Origin: Paludibacter sp. | GTDB lineage: Bacteria > Bacteroidota > Bacteroidia > Bacteroidales > Paludibacteraceae | DNA length: 37,359 nt | Assembly (NCBI GenBank): GCA_028692715.1 | Contig: JAQUWU010000036.1 | Span: 13,115-50,473 of the forward strand | Reading direction: 5' to 3' | Part shown: positions 1 to 8,842 of the stretch, piece after piece | How positions within the stretch are numbered: the first letter of the stretch is position 1 | Layout of the letters: each line of letters begins with the position of its first letter | Translations under genes and position numbers: made by a program | The notes under the pieces: generated by a model | What the model was told of the DNA's origin: nothing | The model's input: the letters and a program-made list of their open reading frames with translations, nothing else | Database searches by the model: none

Positions 1-3000
1 ATGCAATACTTCAGGTAACAAAAAAGGAAATAACAGTTACAGCTAATGCAATATCTAAAATGTATGGCTCAGAATATATTTTTACGGGTAACGAATTCAC
101 AACCGATAACTCACAGTTTGTAGGCAACGATTCTATTTTTACAGTGCAGTTGACTTCACCGGGTGCTCTAAAAAAATCTGCTGTAGGAGATTATAACATA
201 GTCATTAATAAAATTACAGGTTCTGGTTTGGGAAATTATAATATAATTCAAGTAAGCAACATTCTAACAGTTATACCTATGCCTGTTACCATTATACCAA
301 ATAATATAAATAAACCTTATAGTGATTTACTCTCTTTTTCTGGAAAAGAATTTTGCACCGATAAACCGCTGTTAAATGGAGACTCTATTTCTTATGTTGT
401 TTTTAAAAGTGACGGTTGTGCAGAAAATGCTCCTGTGAATGATTACGACATATTTGCATTACAAACTTATGGTGTTGGAAATCAGAATTACGATTTTACT
501 TATAAAGCCGGTAAACTGTCGGTAATACAAAAATCTATCACTGCAAAAATTTATCCACCGGAATACCTTGTGTACAATGCAAAAAACAAAGAGTTTATCG
601 TAACTGTAAGTGTTCCGGAACTAATACAAAATACTGATTATTACATACATTACACGAGCAATGATGGTATATATGATAGCTATTTAGCACCTTCAAGAGC
701 AGGAAGTTATACTGCCACATTTGAACTTAGTAGCTTGTCAATGTTGAAGTATTCAATGAGTACTGTGCCAAGTGAGAACTTTATAATAACTAAAGCACCT
801 TTGATTATTACTGCTAACAATGCAACAAAAACGTATGGGGAAAACCTGTATTTACAAACCGATGCATTTAAAAAGGATATGAATCCTTTGTTCGGCAGCG
901 ATGTTATATTCGGAGTATATTTTGAGTGTAAAGGATTGGCTGATACTGCTTCAGTTAAGACATACCCAATAATTCCTAAAAAAGTGACTGGCTCAGGAAT
1001 TGAAAATTATGAAATTATATTTGTTGATGGATTATTGACTGTTAATAAGAAAATATTGACTGTTAAAGCTATAGATGGCACTAAAACGTATGGCGATTTG
1101 TATTTTCCGAATTCAAAGAGTTTTTATGTAGATACACATGAGTTGATTGGAAACGATATGGTGACATCGGTAACACTGGTTTCAGATGGATATAGTAGTA
1201 CAGCCACAATAGGATATTATTCAATTAAAGCATCAGATGTAAAAGGTATAGGAATGAATAATTATCTTATTTCCTATGAAGAAGGGAAGTTACAGGTTTT
1301 AAAAAAGAAAATAAGTGTCCTTGCTAAACAAATTTATAAAGAATACGGAAGTGAGTATGTTTTTAAGGGTGATGAATTTGAAGCCGATATAAACCAATTT
1401 ATTGGAAGTGATAAAGTTACTGGTATACTTTTGAATTCACAGGGAGCACAAGCTATAGCATCTGTTGGTGAGTATAGCTTATCAATATCTAATGTTAGTG
1501 GTAATGGGATAGAAAATTATGATATCACAACTCAGAATGCTGTTCTGTTTGTTACCCCTATGCCTCTAGTTGTAATGGGAAACGATATAGAAAAAGAATA
1601 CGGCGATGTACTTACGTTTTCAGGAAATGAATTCACTACGGACATTCCCTTGTATAACAACGATACACTCTCATTTACTTTTTTGAAAAGTAATGGTTCT
1701 ACAGAATTGGCTCCGATTGGTGTATATGACATAATCCCAACTCAGGCAACAGGCGTAGGAAGTTTAAATTACAGTATAAGTTATCGGTTCGGAAAATTGA
1801 AAGTGGTTCAAAAGCAATTATTTGTTACGGCTCAAAATTGTGTAAAGGAATACGGAGAAAATGACCCTTCTCAAACATTTAATGTAACGGATAAACGTGG
1901 TGTTGAATTTCAACCATCAATGTTTTTGGGAAATACGATTAGAGAAGTTGGTGAAAATGTAGGTGTTTATAAAATTTCAAAAGGTACATTGTCCGTTTCA
2001 TCGTCTTATAAATTTACATTTAATGATGCATATTTAACTATACAAAAAGCGTTACCAACCATTGATCCGTACTTTACAAATAATGGAGGTCAGTTTATAA
2101 TGGCAGATGTGTTAGGAAGTAAAAATGGTGATAATCCACAGGGTAATTTGAATATAAAAATTCAAGAGGCAAAAATAGATAATATTATCTCTGTGAATAA
2201 AGGGACAGGACAATGTAATGTATCTGGATTACCGAATCAAATGGTAGAAGCTGAATTATATTATCAGGGAGATGAAAATTATTTGCCGGCAACTAAAACA
2301 ATGAAAATCTATGCTGTTATTTATCATTCAGATGGTGGAAAATTAATTTCGCCAATTACAAATTTCGACGGAAACGAATCGCTAAAACTTGAAACGCCAA
2401 CACAGGATAACAACTATGTTTTTGAAGGTTGGTACGAAGATGAAGATTTTTCATCCATTGCTATACGGCGTATCCCGGTTGGAACCTATCACGATGTCCA
2501 CTTATATGCAAAATGGTCTGTTACCTACGACGATTTATCTGTTGTGGTATTATTTAACCAGATTTTGGCAGTTGCCAATCCATTGAATCGTGATTTTTTA
2601 TACAATTCTACTTATAAATGGTATAAAGATGATGTGCTGTTGGCAAGTACCAAACAGTATTGTGGTTTTGATAACTATGTCCCAACGGGCAATTACAGAG
2701 TTGAAATATATTACCTGAACAATGCCCCAATCATACTGGAATTAAGTCATTCATCTGTAATGCAGAAATCAAAAATGTATCCGAATCCAGTGCTCAGAAA
2801 TTCAGAACTTACTTTGTGCAGCGAACTGGCAAAACAGGAGGGTGTTTCGGTGGAGATTTACAATCTAATGGGTGTTCGGCAAACAGCAATTAAAATTGAA
2901 CACGATACGGATAAATTTATGCTAAGCGGATTTAACGATGCCGGTATTTATATTATTCGACTTGTGCAGAACGGAACCATAAAAGAAACTTTTAAAGTAA

Positions 3001-3014
3001 TGGTGGAGGATTAA
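1..3014 (+). CDS. MBG-repeat surface protein with T9SS sorting domain (5'-partial)
   Basis: The reading frame is open from the left edge; translation of bases 3-59 already gives repeat-like sequence, so the ATG at 60 is internal and the start lies outside the window. The visible ~1000 residues hold about eight ~80-residue MBG-type repeats (nt ~30-2060), each with a K-x-YG-type motif near its start, a central loop and a GxGxxNYxIxYxxGxLxV-like end; the third unit is degenerate. An InlB/Listeria-Bacteroides repeat follows (nt ~2320-2530, with FEGWYEDEDF and LYAKW). The last ~80 residues form a T9SS type A sorting domain (YPNP, then a GIYIIRL-type end). By family knowledge such proteins are exported by Sec, moved across the outer membrane by T9SS and anchored or released. 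An adhesin or structural role is inferred. An outer-membrane barrel gene starts 4 bp downstream. Confidence 0.85.
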   Translation, partial: AILQVTKKEITVTANAISKMYGSEYIFTGNEFTTDNSQFVGNDSIFTVQLTSPGALKKSAVGDYNIVINKITGSGLGNYNIIQVSNILTVIPMPVTIIPNNINKPYSDLLSFSGKEFCTDKPLLNGDSISYVVFKSDGCAENAPVNDYDIFALQTYGVGNQNYDFTYKAGKLSVIQKSITAKIYPPEYLVYNAKNKEFIVTVSVPELIQNTDYYIHYTSNDGIYDSYLAPSRAGSYTATFELSSLSMLKYSMSTVPSENFIITKAPLIITANNATKTYGENLYLQTDAFKKDMNPLFGSDVIFGVYFECKGLADTASVKTYPIIPKKVTGSGIENYEIIFVDGLLTVNKKILTVKAIDGTKTYGDLYFPNSKSFYVDTHELIGNDMVTSVTLVSDGYSSTATIGYYSIKASDVKGIGMNNYLISYEEGKLQVLKKKISVLAKQIYKEYGSEYVFKGDEFEADINQFIGSDKVTGILLNSQGAQAIASVGEYSLSISNVSGNGIENYDITTQNAVLFVTPMPLVVMGNDIEKEYGDVLTFSGNEFTTDIPLYNNDTLSFTFLKSNGSTELAPIGVYDIIPTQATGVGSLNYSISYRFGKLKVVQKQLFVTAQNCVKEYGENDPSQTFNVTDKRGVEFQPSMFLGNTIREVGENVGVYKISKGTLSVSSSYKFTFNDAYLTIQKALPTIDPYFTNNGGQFIMADVLGSKNGDNPQGNLNIKIQEAKIDNIISVNKGTGQCNVSGLPNQMVEAELYYQGDENYLPATKTMKIYAVIYHSDGGKLISPITNFDGNESLKLETPTQDNNYVFEGWYEDEDFSSIAIRRIPVGTYHDVHLYAKWSVTYDDLSVVVLFNQILAVANPLNRDFLYNSTYKWYKDDVLLASTKQYCGFDNYVPTGNYRVEIYYLNNAPIILELSHSSVMQKSKMYPNPVLRNSELTLCSELAKQEGVSVEIYNLMGVRQTAIKIEHDTDKFMLSGFNDAGIYIIRLVQNGTIKETFKVMVED

Positions 3015-3018
3015 TTCG

Positions 3019-3903
3019 ATGAAGATAAGAAATTTTATACTAGTTGTTTTGATTCTATTTAATTTAGCGTCTGGTTTTACGCAAACTAACTATTCAGGTC
3101 GAGGAAGACCGGATCAGTTGATACTCCATACTACTCCTTCCGTTTCACTTTTGAGTTACAAGAGCCTGGATTCCAAAAGTACAATAAGTGGAAATATTGG
3201 AACTGGTTTAGAATATGGCCATTTTTTTAATGAAATTTGGGGCTTAAGTATTGGTGCCGAAATCACTTCTTTTAGTACATTTTATCACTTTAAAGGGCGT
3301 AAAGACTCGTTGGAACTGTTTGATAACTGGAGCTCGAGATATTACAAACTCAATCAAAACCTGACGACAAAGGAATTTCAGAGCGTGACTTATCTAAGTT
3401 TTCCGGTTAAAATTAATTATCGACATCGCTTAACTAAAAGCCTCAATTTCAATGTGTCTGCTGGTGCAGCATACACTTTGTATTTTGCCGAGAATAAGTC
3501 AATTGTTTCCGGAACTATCGACCGGCAAGCATTTTTTGGGGATATTTATGTCAATATTGACGAGTTTTATCCTCTTATGTTTGGCAAATTTACTGATTAT
3601 ATCAATCCAAGTTCCGAGAAACAATTCAAAAGTACTCTGTTAGGTGTTGTTCAAATGGGTTTGTCATTTAATTTGGCAGATAATTGGAATATGCATACCG
3701 AACTTAATTTTCAATATGGTTTCCAAAATATAAAAACCCGTTCGATTAATTTATTGATACCGGATGAGTATTCAGGGGTAACTGCTACTAATTATATAGG
3801 CGAAATTCATCCTCTTTCGTTGGGATTACGCATAGGAGTGGCCTATAATTTTGATTTATTTGGAGTAGATTGTAAATGTCATAACACATGGTATAAAAAA
3901 TAG
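3019..3903 (+). CDS. outer-membrane beta-barrel protein (OmpA/PorT-like barrel fold)
   Basis: This 294-residue protein begins with a clear signal peptide (hydrophobic residues ~5-20, ending near GFTQT). The rest consists of alternating aromatic/polar beta-strand stretches such as GTGLEYGHFF and GLRIGVAYNF, as expected for an 8- to 12-strand barrel of the PF13568-type 'outer membrane beta-barrel' group. It starts 4 bp after the stop of the T9SS adhesin and is surely co-transcribed, so it may help anchor or display that protein; this is inferred from position only. No enzyme motif is visible. A MITE-like repeat with a strong 15-bp hairpin begins 14 bp after its stop and may serve as its terminator. 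Confidence 0.7.
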   Translation: MKIRNFILVVLILFNLASGFTQTNYSGRGRPDQLILHTTPSVSLLSYKSLDSKSTISGNIGTGLEYGHFFNEIWGLSIGAEITSFSTFYHFKGRKDSLELFDNWSSRYYKLNQNLTTKEFQSVTYLSFPVKINYRHRLTKSLNFNVSAGAAYTLYFAENKSIVSGTIDRQAFFGDIYVNIDEFYPLMFGKFTDYINPSSEKQFKSTLLGVVQMGLSFNLADNWNMHTELNFQYGFQNIKTRSINLLIPDEYSGVTATNYIGEIHPLSLGLRIGVAYNFDLFGVDCKCHNTWYKK

Positions 3904-3916
3904 AAAAAAACGGACT

Positions 3917-4196
3917 TAAGTAATTGAAAACAAATAATGTCGTATTTTGCATGAAAATATTTAAGAATAGAACCTGCCTGCGACAGGCAGGTTCTATTTT
4001 CACTGATAGAGTGGATTTGAAAAAACGGATTTGAATTCCGATAAATCTGAATGATTTACAGATAGTTGCGTCTTAATCATCTTGCCGAAGGCAAGAAAAA
4101 TCCGTTTTGTTTTATCCTTCATTTTCCGATAAATCAGCGAAAATCAGCGTTCTATTAATGTTTCTAAATGCTACATTAATTTGTTCCATTTACTTA
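3917..4196. mobile_element. MITE-like palindromic element, copy 1 (interrupted)
   Basis: The element starts TAAGTAATTGAAAACAAAT and its other end, read in reverse complement, is TAAGTAAATGGAACAAATT, giving imperfect terminal inverted repeats that extend more than 40 bp. Its core is a perfect 15-bp hairpin (3966-3980 / 3984-3998, AATAGAACCTGCCTG with loop CGA). A second copy at 10749-10870 has the same ends and core but lacks 158 bp. The element fills most of the 334-bp gap between the convergent outer-membrane barrel gene and ald. The hairpin followed by TTTT could terminate plus-strand transcription. No transposase is present. Confidence 0.7.
3999..4148. mobile_element. 150-bp insertion nested in the palindromic element
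   Basis: The segment is absent from the second copy of the element. It is bounded by the direct repeat GTTCTATT at 3991-3998 and 4149-4156. Copy 2 has a single GTTCTATT at that point and is a near-perfect palindrome, so copy 1 is better read as having gained 150 bp with an 8-bp target duplication than copy 2 as having lost it. Inside are inverted stretches (AAAACGGATTT and AAATCCGTTTT) and a small palindrome CTTGCCGAAGGCAAG. It is too short to code. Confidence 0.5.
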
Positions 4197-4237
4197 CCTG
4201 ATTTTAAGGTGAGTCCGTTTCAAATCTTAAACGAAAA

Positions 4238-5350
4238 TTATAGAACCGTTTCTACTTCCTGATATGCTAATCCCCACGCTTCTGCAACGCCTTTGTAAAC
4301 TATTTTTCCATTGGCAATATTCAGACCTTTTCGTAATTCGACATTCTTTTTACAAGCTTCTTTCCATCCTTCGTTTGCCAATAGCAGTGCATACGGTAAT
4401 GTGGCGTTAGTTAAAGCCAATGTAGAAGTATAAGGCACTGCACCGGGCATGTTAGCTACGCAATAATGGATGATATTATCAATGATAAAAGTGGGGTTTT
4501 CGTGTGTGGTAGGTGTACAAGTTTCAATACATCCGCCCTGATCAACAGCAACATCCACCAATACTGTTCCCGGTTGCATCAATTTTAGCATGTCACGCGT
4601 GATTAAATGAGGTGCTTTAGTTCCGGGGATTAAAACGGCTCCAACAACTAAATCAGCACTTGCAATCGCCGTACATATATTATAATGGTTAGACATTAAA
4701 GTGGTTACATTGGCGGGCATTACATCGGCAAGATAGCGTAAACGTGGAAGGCTCACATCTACTATGGTTACTCTGGCGCCAAATCCTGCTGCTATTCTTG
4801 CAGCCTGAGTTCCTACTACACCTCCACCTAATATAACTACATTGGCTGGAGCTACACCGGGAACACCACCCAGTAAAATTCCTTTCCCTCCCACCGGTTT
4901 TTCAAGATATTTTGCACCTTCCTGAATTGACATTCGTCCGGCAACTTCCGACATGGGGACTAATAATGGTAAACTTCGGTCTGCTTTTTCAACGGTTTCG
5001 TACGCCAGACAAATGGCATTCCGTTCAATCATAGCATGTGTCAATGGTTCGCTCGATGCAAAGTGGAAATAGGTAAACAATAATTGGTCTTTTTTTATGA
5101 GTGGATATTCCGAAGCGATAGGTTCTTTTACTTTCATTATCATTTCGGAAATTTCATAAACTTCTTCGATGCTTGGTAAAATTACAGCACCTGCTTCTAT
5201 ATATGCTTCGTCGGTAAATCCACTGTTTTCTCCAGCTTTAGTTTGTACGTAAACAGTATGATCGTGTTTCTTAAATTCAGCAACTCCGGCAGGCGTAAGA
5301 GCCACGCGGTTTTCGTTGTTTTTTATTTCTTTTGGAATGCCTATAATCAT
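4238..5350 (-). CDS. ald: alanine dehydrogenase
   Basis: NAD-dependent alanine dehydrogenase catalyses L-alanine + NAD + water to pyruvate + NADH + ammonia in the cytoplasm. With the start at 5350 the protein is 370 residues beginning MIIGIPKEIK, the usual length and N-terminus. Visible landmarks are Arg15, Lys73/75 in MKVKEP, the catalytic His96 (YFHFA), the Rossmann motif GGGVVG at 175-180, Asp198 at the end of the second Rossmann strand, and the catalytic Asp270. The frame also has an ATG at 5389, but it would add 13 residues not typical of the family and overlaps a likely -7 element (5387-5394), so 5350 is preferred. A divergent Lrp/AsnC gene lies upstream. Confidence 0.95.
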   Translation of the reverse strand: MIIGIPKEIKNNENRVALTPAGVAEFKKHDHTVYVQTKAGENSGFTDEAYIEAGAVILPSIEEVYEISEMIMKVKEPIASEYPLIKKDQLLFTYFHFASSEPLTHAMIERNAICLAYETVEKADRSLPLLVPMSEVAGRMSIQEGAKYLEKPVGGKGILLGGVPGVAPANVVILGGGVVGTQAARIAAGFGARVTIVDVSLPRLRYLADVMPANVTTLMSNHYNICTAIASADLVVGAVLIPGTKAPHLITRDMLKLMQPGTVLVDVAVDQGGCIETCTPTTHENPTFIIDNIIHYCVANMPGAVPYTSTLALTNATLPYALLLANEGWKEACKKNVELRKGLNIANGKIVYKGVAEAWGLAYQEVETVL

Positions 5351-5386
5351 AATTGTAATTTTTAAATTGTTTAAGAAATTATGATA

Positions 5387-5394
5387 CAAATATA
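5387..5394 (-). promoter_or_regulatory. predicted ald promoter (-7 element)
   Basis: The minus strand reads TATATTTG, matching the Bacteroidota -7 consensus TAnnTTTG about 37 bp upstream of the ald start. The rest of the ald-lrp intergenic region (5395-5547) is very A/T-rich with A-tracts, typical of bent DNA bound by Lrp-family regulators. No clear -33 element is assigned. Confidence 0.45.
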
Positions 5395-5547
5395 AATCAA
5401 AAAGAAAAAAATTATCTCAATAGGAATAAAAAAAGAAAATAATTATATGAAAATGCTCTATTTGTAAAAAAAAATCTTTTTGTTGCTTTTATATTTCAGG
5501 AAAACGAAAAAATAACTGTTTACTAATTTCTATAAAATATTGAAAAA

Positions 5548-6009
5548 ATGAATATAGATGAAACGGATAAAAAAATATTAAGGTTGCTGCAAAAGAATGC
5601 CCATTTTACACTAAAAGATATAGCCAATAAAAATAATTTGTCATTAACACCTGTACAAGATAGAGTAAAGCGCTTGGAAAGGGAGGGTTATATTGAGAAA
5701 TATGTCACGATTCTTAATAAAGGGAAAAAAGGCAATCATCTGGCAGTTTATTGTCAGGTTACGCTTGTGAAGCAAACCAGTGATTTGTCAGGGGCTTTTA
5801 ATGAGTCCATTCGGAATTTCCCGGAAGTAGTAGAATGTAATTTTATTTCAGGGAATTTTGATTATATACTTAAATTGGTGTTGCCTGACATGGAAAGTTA
5901 TTACCATTTTCATCAAAAAAAATTGTCGGTGTTGCCGGCTGTTTCTTTGATAAATAGTTTTTTCGTCATTTCGGAAGTGAAAAGTACAACAGAATTGCCT
6001 GTTTATTAG
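5548..6009 (+). CDS. Lrp/AsnC family transcriptional regulator
   Basis: The protein has 153 residues, the normal family length. Residues 1-60 form the winged helix-turn-helix (IDETDKKILRLLQKNA, then a KDIANKNNLSLTPVQDRVKRL helix pair), and residues ~65-145 form the RAM/AsnC ligand-binding domain, including NFPEVVECNFISGNFDY. It is divergent from ald across a 197-bp A/T-rich spacer. Lrp-type proteins next to ald commonly respond to alanine or other amino acids and regulate ald plus themselves, so that role is likely here; the ligand cannot be read from the sequence. Confidence 0.92.
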   Translation: MNIDETDKKILRLLQKNAHFTLKDIANKNNLSLTPVQDRVKRLEREGYIEKYVTILNKGKKGNHLAVYCQVTLVKQTSDLSGAFNESIRNFPEVVECNFISGNFDYILKLVLPDMESYYHFHQKKLSVLPAVSLINSFFVISEVKSTTELPVY

Positions 6010-6055
6010 GCATTATTCTTTTTTACCTTGACTAAAGGAGATTATCTGTTTGTTT

Positions 6056-6799
6056 TTATTTCAAAAATCCCTGCTTTTTCAATACATTCAGGAATTTTTC
6101 AGAAAAGAATTCGTTGTTTTTCCGATTGTAACGAATATCGGTAAATACCTGAGCAATTGTTTCTTTATTGTTTTCAGTTACAAATTGCTTGTAAAAATCA
6201 CTGTTTTCCTTTTCCGAATAAATTTCATCAATCTCCTTTTCCGAAAAAACATGATAAGTTTCTTTGTGAACAATTGCATTTAATGCCAATCTATCTGTTT
6301 GTTCGGGAGTTTCGGCAGGATATCCAACAGTTATGGTTGTTACCGGAACAACTAATTCAGGAAGTTGCAATGTCTCAATAATTTCACCTGCATTGTAGGT
6401 GGTAGTACCCAAATAACAAATCCCCAAACCGGCACTTTCTGCAGCTATACAAAAAGTTTGGGCAGCTATAAGTGCATCGATGGCAGTTGCCATAAATGAT
6501 TGAAAATTATCGTATCCAGGATCGGCATTCCGTTGTTTACACCATTTTGTAAATCGGTTAAAGTCGGCACAAAATGTGAGTACAACCGGCGCTTGTTTTA
6601 TCATGGGCTGATTAAAATGAGCTGGTGACAACTTTTCTTTTTGTTCCTGATCGGTGGTTACAATAATGCTGTAAGCTTGCATATTCCCTGTATTTGAAGT
6701 TCTGCAGGCAGCTTCCAATAAGCTGTTTAATAATTCGTTGTCAATTGTCTGATTGGTATATTTACGAATAGAACGATGTTGATTTAGAAATTCGAGCAT
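6056..6799 (-). CDS. nitroreductase family protein (FMN-dependent)
   Basis: With the start at 6799 the protein is 247 residues beginning MLEFLNQHRSIRKYTNQ, the usual nitroreductase N-terminus in which RSIRKYT binds the FMN phosphate. Further family features are the SNTGNMQAYSIIV segment (~34-46), the GLGICYLGTTTYN segment in the middle and the VGYPAE motif. Size and layout resemble NfsA-like NAD(P)H-dependent flavin/nitro reductases; the physiological substrate is unknown. The frame extends to an ATG at 6853, but that stretch is low-complexity repeat and overlaps a promoter element, so the shorter start is chosen. The tail is Lys/Phe-rich. Confidence 0.88.
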   Translation of the reverse strand: MLEFLNQHRSIRKYTNQTIDNELLNSLLEAACRTSNTGNMQAYSIIVTTDQEQKEKLSPAHFNQPMIKQAPVVLTFCADFNRFTKWCKQRNADPGYDNFQSFMATAIDALIAAQTFCIAAESAGLGICYLGTTTYNAGEIIETLQLPELVVPVTTITVGYPAETPEQTDRLALNAIVHKETYHVFSEKEIDEIYSEKENSDFYKQFVTENNKETIAQVFTDIRYNRKNNEFFSEKFLNVLKKQGFLK

Positions 6800-6850
6800 G
6801 GAGGTAAGTTTGAAAGTTTGTAAAGTTCTTAAAGTTTGAAAGTGGAAGTA

Positions 6851-6858
6851 CAAAGGTA
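6851..6858 (-). promoter_or_regulatory. predicted nitroreductase promoter (-7 element)
   Basis: The minus strand reads TACCTTTG, fitting TAnnTTTG, about 52 bp upstream of the chosen start at 6799. The stretch between them is made of GAAAGTT/AAAGTTT-type repeats. Confidence 0.45.
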
Positions 6859-6884
6859 ATCGTTTTTGAGTTTATTGCAAATAA

Positions 6885-6916
6885 AAAGTCCTGATTGAAT
6901 TTTCATTCAGGACTTT
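6885..6916 (-). terminator. gdhA transcription terminator
   Basis: Arms AAAGTCCTGA (6885-6894) and TCAGGACTTT (6907-6916) pair perfectly, and four more inner pairs follow after one mismatch. On the minus strand the stem is followed by a T run, and it lies 20 bp after the gdhA stop. Confidence 0.8.
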
Positions 6917-6935
6917 ACTTAATAAACTTTACAAA

Positions 6936-8270
6936 CTAAATAATTCCCTGAGCCATCATCGCTTTTGCCACTTTTAAAAATCCGGCTACATTTGCACCTT
7001 TCATGTAATTAATATATCCATCATTTTCGCGACCGTAACGAACGCATTGAGTATGTATCTCGCTCATTATCTGATGTAATTTCGCATCCACTTCGGGTGC
7101 AGTCCATGATAAATGCATGGCGTTTTGAGTCATTTCGAGACCTGAAGTAGCAACTCCACCTGCGTTTACCGCTTTTCCGGGGCCATACATTATTTTATGT
7201 TTCAAGAGTAAATCAATGGCTTCAGGTGTACAACCCATGTTTGAAATTTCGCCAACACAAATCACCCCATTTTCAATTAATAATTTCGCATCGTTTTTGT
7301 CCAGTTCGTTTTGTGTTGCACATGGTAAAGCGATATCCACTTTCAATTCCCATGGACGGCGATTCGGAATGTACTTAGCTCCGAATTTTTCGGCATAAGG
7401 GGAAACAATGTCATTGCAAGTTGCTCTGAGTTCCAGTAAATAATCAATTTTTTCACCGGAAATACCATCTTCATCATAAATGTAACCGTCCGGACCCGAA
7501 ATGCTTACCACTTTTGCACCCAGTTCAGTTGCTTTTGTAGCTGCTCCCCATGCAACATTTCCAAATCCGGAAATGGCAATGGTTTTGCCTTTCAATGATG
7601 TTCCGGCAGTTTCCAGCATTTGTTTTACAAAATAAAGTCCACCAAAACCGGTAGCTTCAGGGCGAATTAAAGAACCTCCGAATTCCAGGTTTTTTCCAGT
7701 TAAAACACCTGTATTTTGGCGGGCAAGTTTTCGGTACATTCCGTACATATATCCAATTTCACGACCACCAACACCTATATCGCCTGCAGGAACATCCGTT
7801 TCAGGTCCGATATATTGCCATAATTCAGTCATAAATGCCTGACAAAAACGCATCACTTCAGCATCCGATTTTCCTTTAGGATTAAAATCAGAGCCACCTT
7901 TTCCACCACCCATCGGTAAGGTGGTTAATGCATTTTTGAAAATCTGTTCAAATCCTAAAAATTTGAGAATAGAGAGGTTTACCGACGGGTGAAACCGTAA
8001 TCCGCCTTTATATGGACCAATGGCGTTATTGAACTGAATTCGGTAACCAAGATTTACCTGTACATCGCCACGATCGTCAACCCAAGGTACTTTAAAGGTG
8101 ATAATGCGATCAGGCTCAACCAATCTTTCAGCTATTTTTGCCTGTTCAAATTCCGGATGAGCGTTGTATACATCTTCTATTGTCATCAGCACTTCATGTA
8201 CTGCCTGTAAATATTCGTTTTCGCCCGGATGCTTTGCTTCAAGCGATTGCATAAGTTTTTCGATATTCAT
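6936..8270 (-). CDS. gdhA: NADP-specific glutamate dehydrogenase
   Basis: Assimilatory glutamate dehydrogenase joins 2-oxoglutarate and ammonia to glutamate with NADPH. The 444-residue length is that of hexameric GdhA. Visible features are the substrate Lys88 in GPYKGGLRF, the active-site segment PMGGGKGG (119-126, Lys124), Asp164 in PAGDIGVGGRE, the Rossmann motif GFGNVA (235-240) and Ser258 where NAD enzymes usually have an acidic residue, which favours NADP. The C-terminal NAGGVATSGLEMTQNA segment is also typical. It has its own terminator at 6885-6916 and a long upstream region shared with a divergent porin gene. Together with ald it makes a local ammonia/amino-acid node. Confidence 0.96.
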   Translation of the reverse strand: MNIEKLMQSLEAKHPGENEYLQAVHEVLMTIEDVYNAHPEFEQAKIAERLVEPDRIITFKVPWVDDRGDVQVNLGYRIQFNNAIGPYKGGLRFHPSVNLSILKFLGFEQIFKNALTTLPMGGGKGGSDFNPKGKSDAEVMRFCQAFMTELWQYIGPETDVPAGDIGVGGREIGYMYGMYRKLARQNTGVLTGKNLEFGGSLIRPEATGFGGLYFVKQMLETAGTSLKGKTIAISGFGNVAWGAATKATELGAKVVSISGPDGYIYDEDGISGEKIDYLLELRATCNDIVSPYAEKFGAKYIPNRRPWELKVDIALPCATQNELDKNDAKLLIENGVICVGEISNMGCTPEAIDLLLKHKIMYGPGKAVNAGGVATSGLEMTQNAMHLSWTAPEVDAKLHQIMSEIHTQCVRYGRENDGYINYMKGANVAGFLKVAKAMMAQGII

Positions 8271-8842
8271 ACAATTGATATTTAATTATACGTTATAATT
8301 GAACAATTCCGTTCTTGTTTTAAGTCTGTTTTTGTTGTAAATAATATGAAAATATCATTCTTGGTAACAAATTGTAAGTTATTCGGATTGATTTAATAAA
8401 TTTGAATAATAAAAAAATCTTAAACCTCGCCAAATGTGCTGTATATGCTGACATTTAGATTATGCTGCAAGTTTAAAGTATTTATTTGTTATTATCAAAT
8501 ATTTTTGAATAATTTTTCAAATTATTTTCATTTTAATGTGTTTAGTGAGGTTGTTGATGCTTTATTATTCAGTAAAACAGTTACATATAAAATCTGTGAG
8601 CTATTTTGTCAGTTCAATTAAATAGAAGCTGATTATTCTTGTAAGTTTCAAATCGTAAGTGTGAAAAGAAAGTTGATTATTTAAGGAAATATCAATTAAC
8701 TTACAGCGTTTTCATTTTCATTATTTATAACAATGCATTTCTGCATGGCAAATAAATTTTTGTATCTTTGCATTCTTAACTGAAATTCAATTGTATACTG
8801 TTGTTCAACAGACTAAATGTTTATTAATTAATACATTCACAA
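8271..8842. other. 572-bp divergent intergenic region
   Basis: The spacer lies between gdhA (minus) and the Porin_10 gene (plus). It is strongly A/T-rich. I see a plus-strand promoter element near 8763, a short inverted repeat ATGCA-TTTC-TGCAT at 8733-8746 just upstream of it, and no convincing gdhA promoter on the minus strand. A 61-codon open frame at 8436-8621 has no coding character. No tRNA or structured RNA was recognised. Confidence 0.5.
8763..8770 (+). promoter_or_regulatory. predicted promoter of the Porin_10 gene
   Basis: TATCTTTG matches the Bacteroidota -7 element TAnnTTTG, about 73 bp upstream of the GTG start. The 5-bp inverted repeat ATGCA/TGCAT (8733-8746) sits around the expected -33 position and could be an operator. 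Confidence 0.5.

Noticed and set aside
5351-5389. Upstream ATG of ald (13 extra residues)
   Set aside because: It lies over a predicted -7 element and adds residues not seen in the family; MIIGIPKEIK at 5350 is the normal N-terminus.
8436-8621. 61-codon open frame in the gdhA upstream region
   Set aside because: Very A/T-rich, no recognisable domain, no start signals; probably chance.
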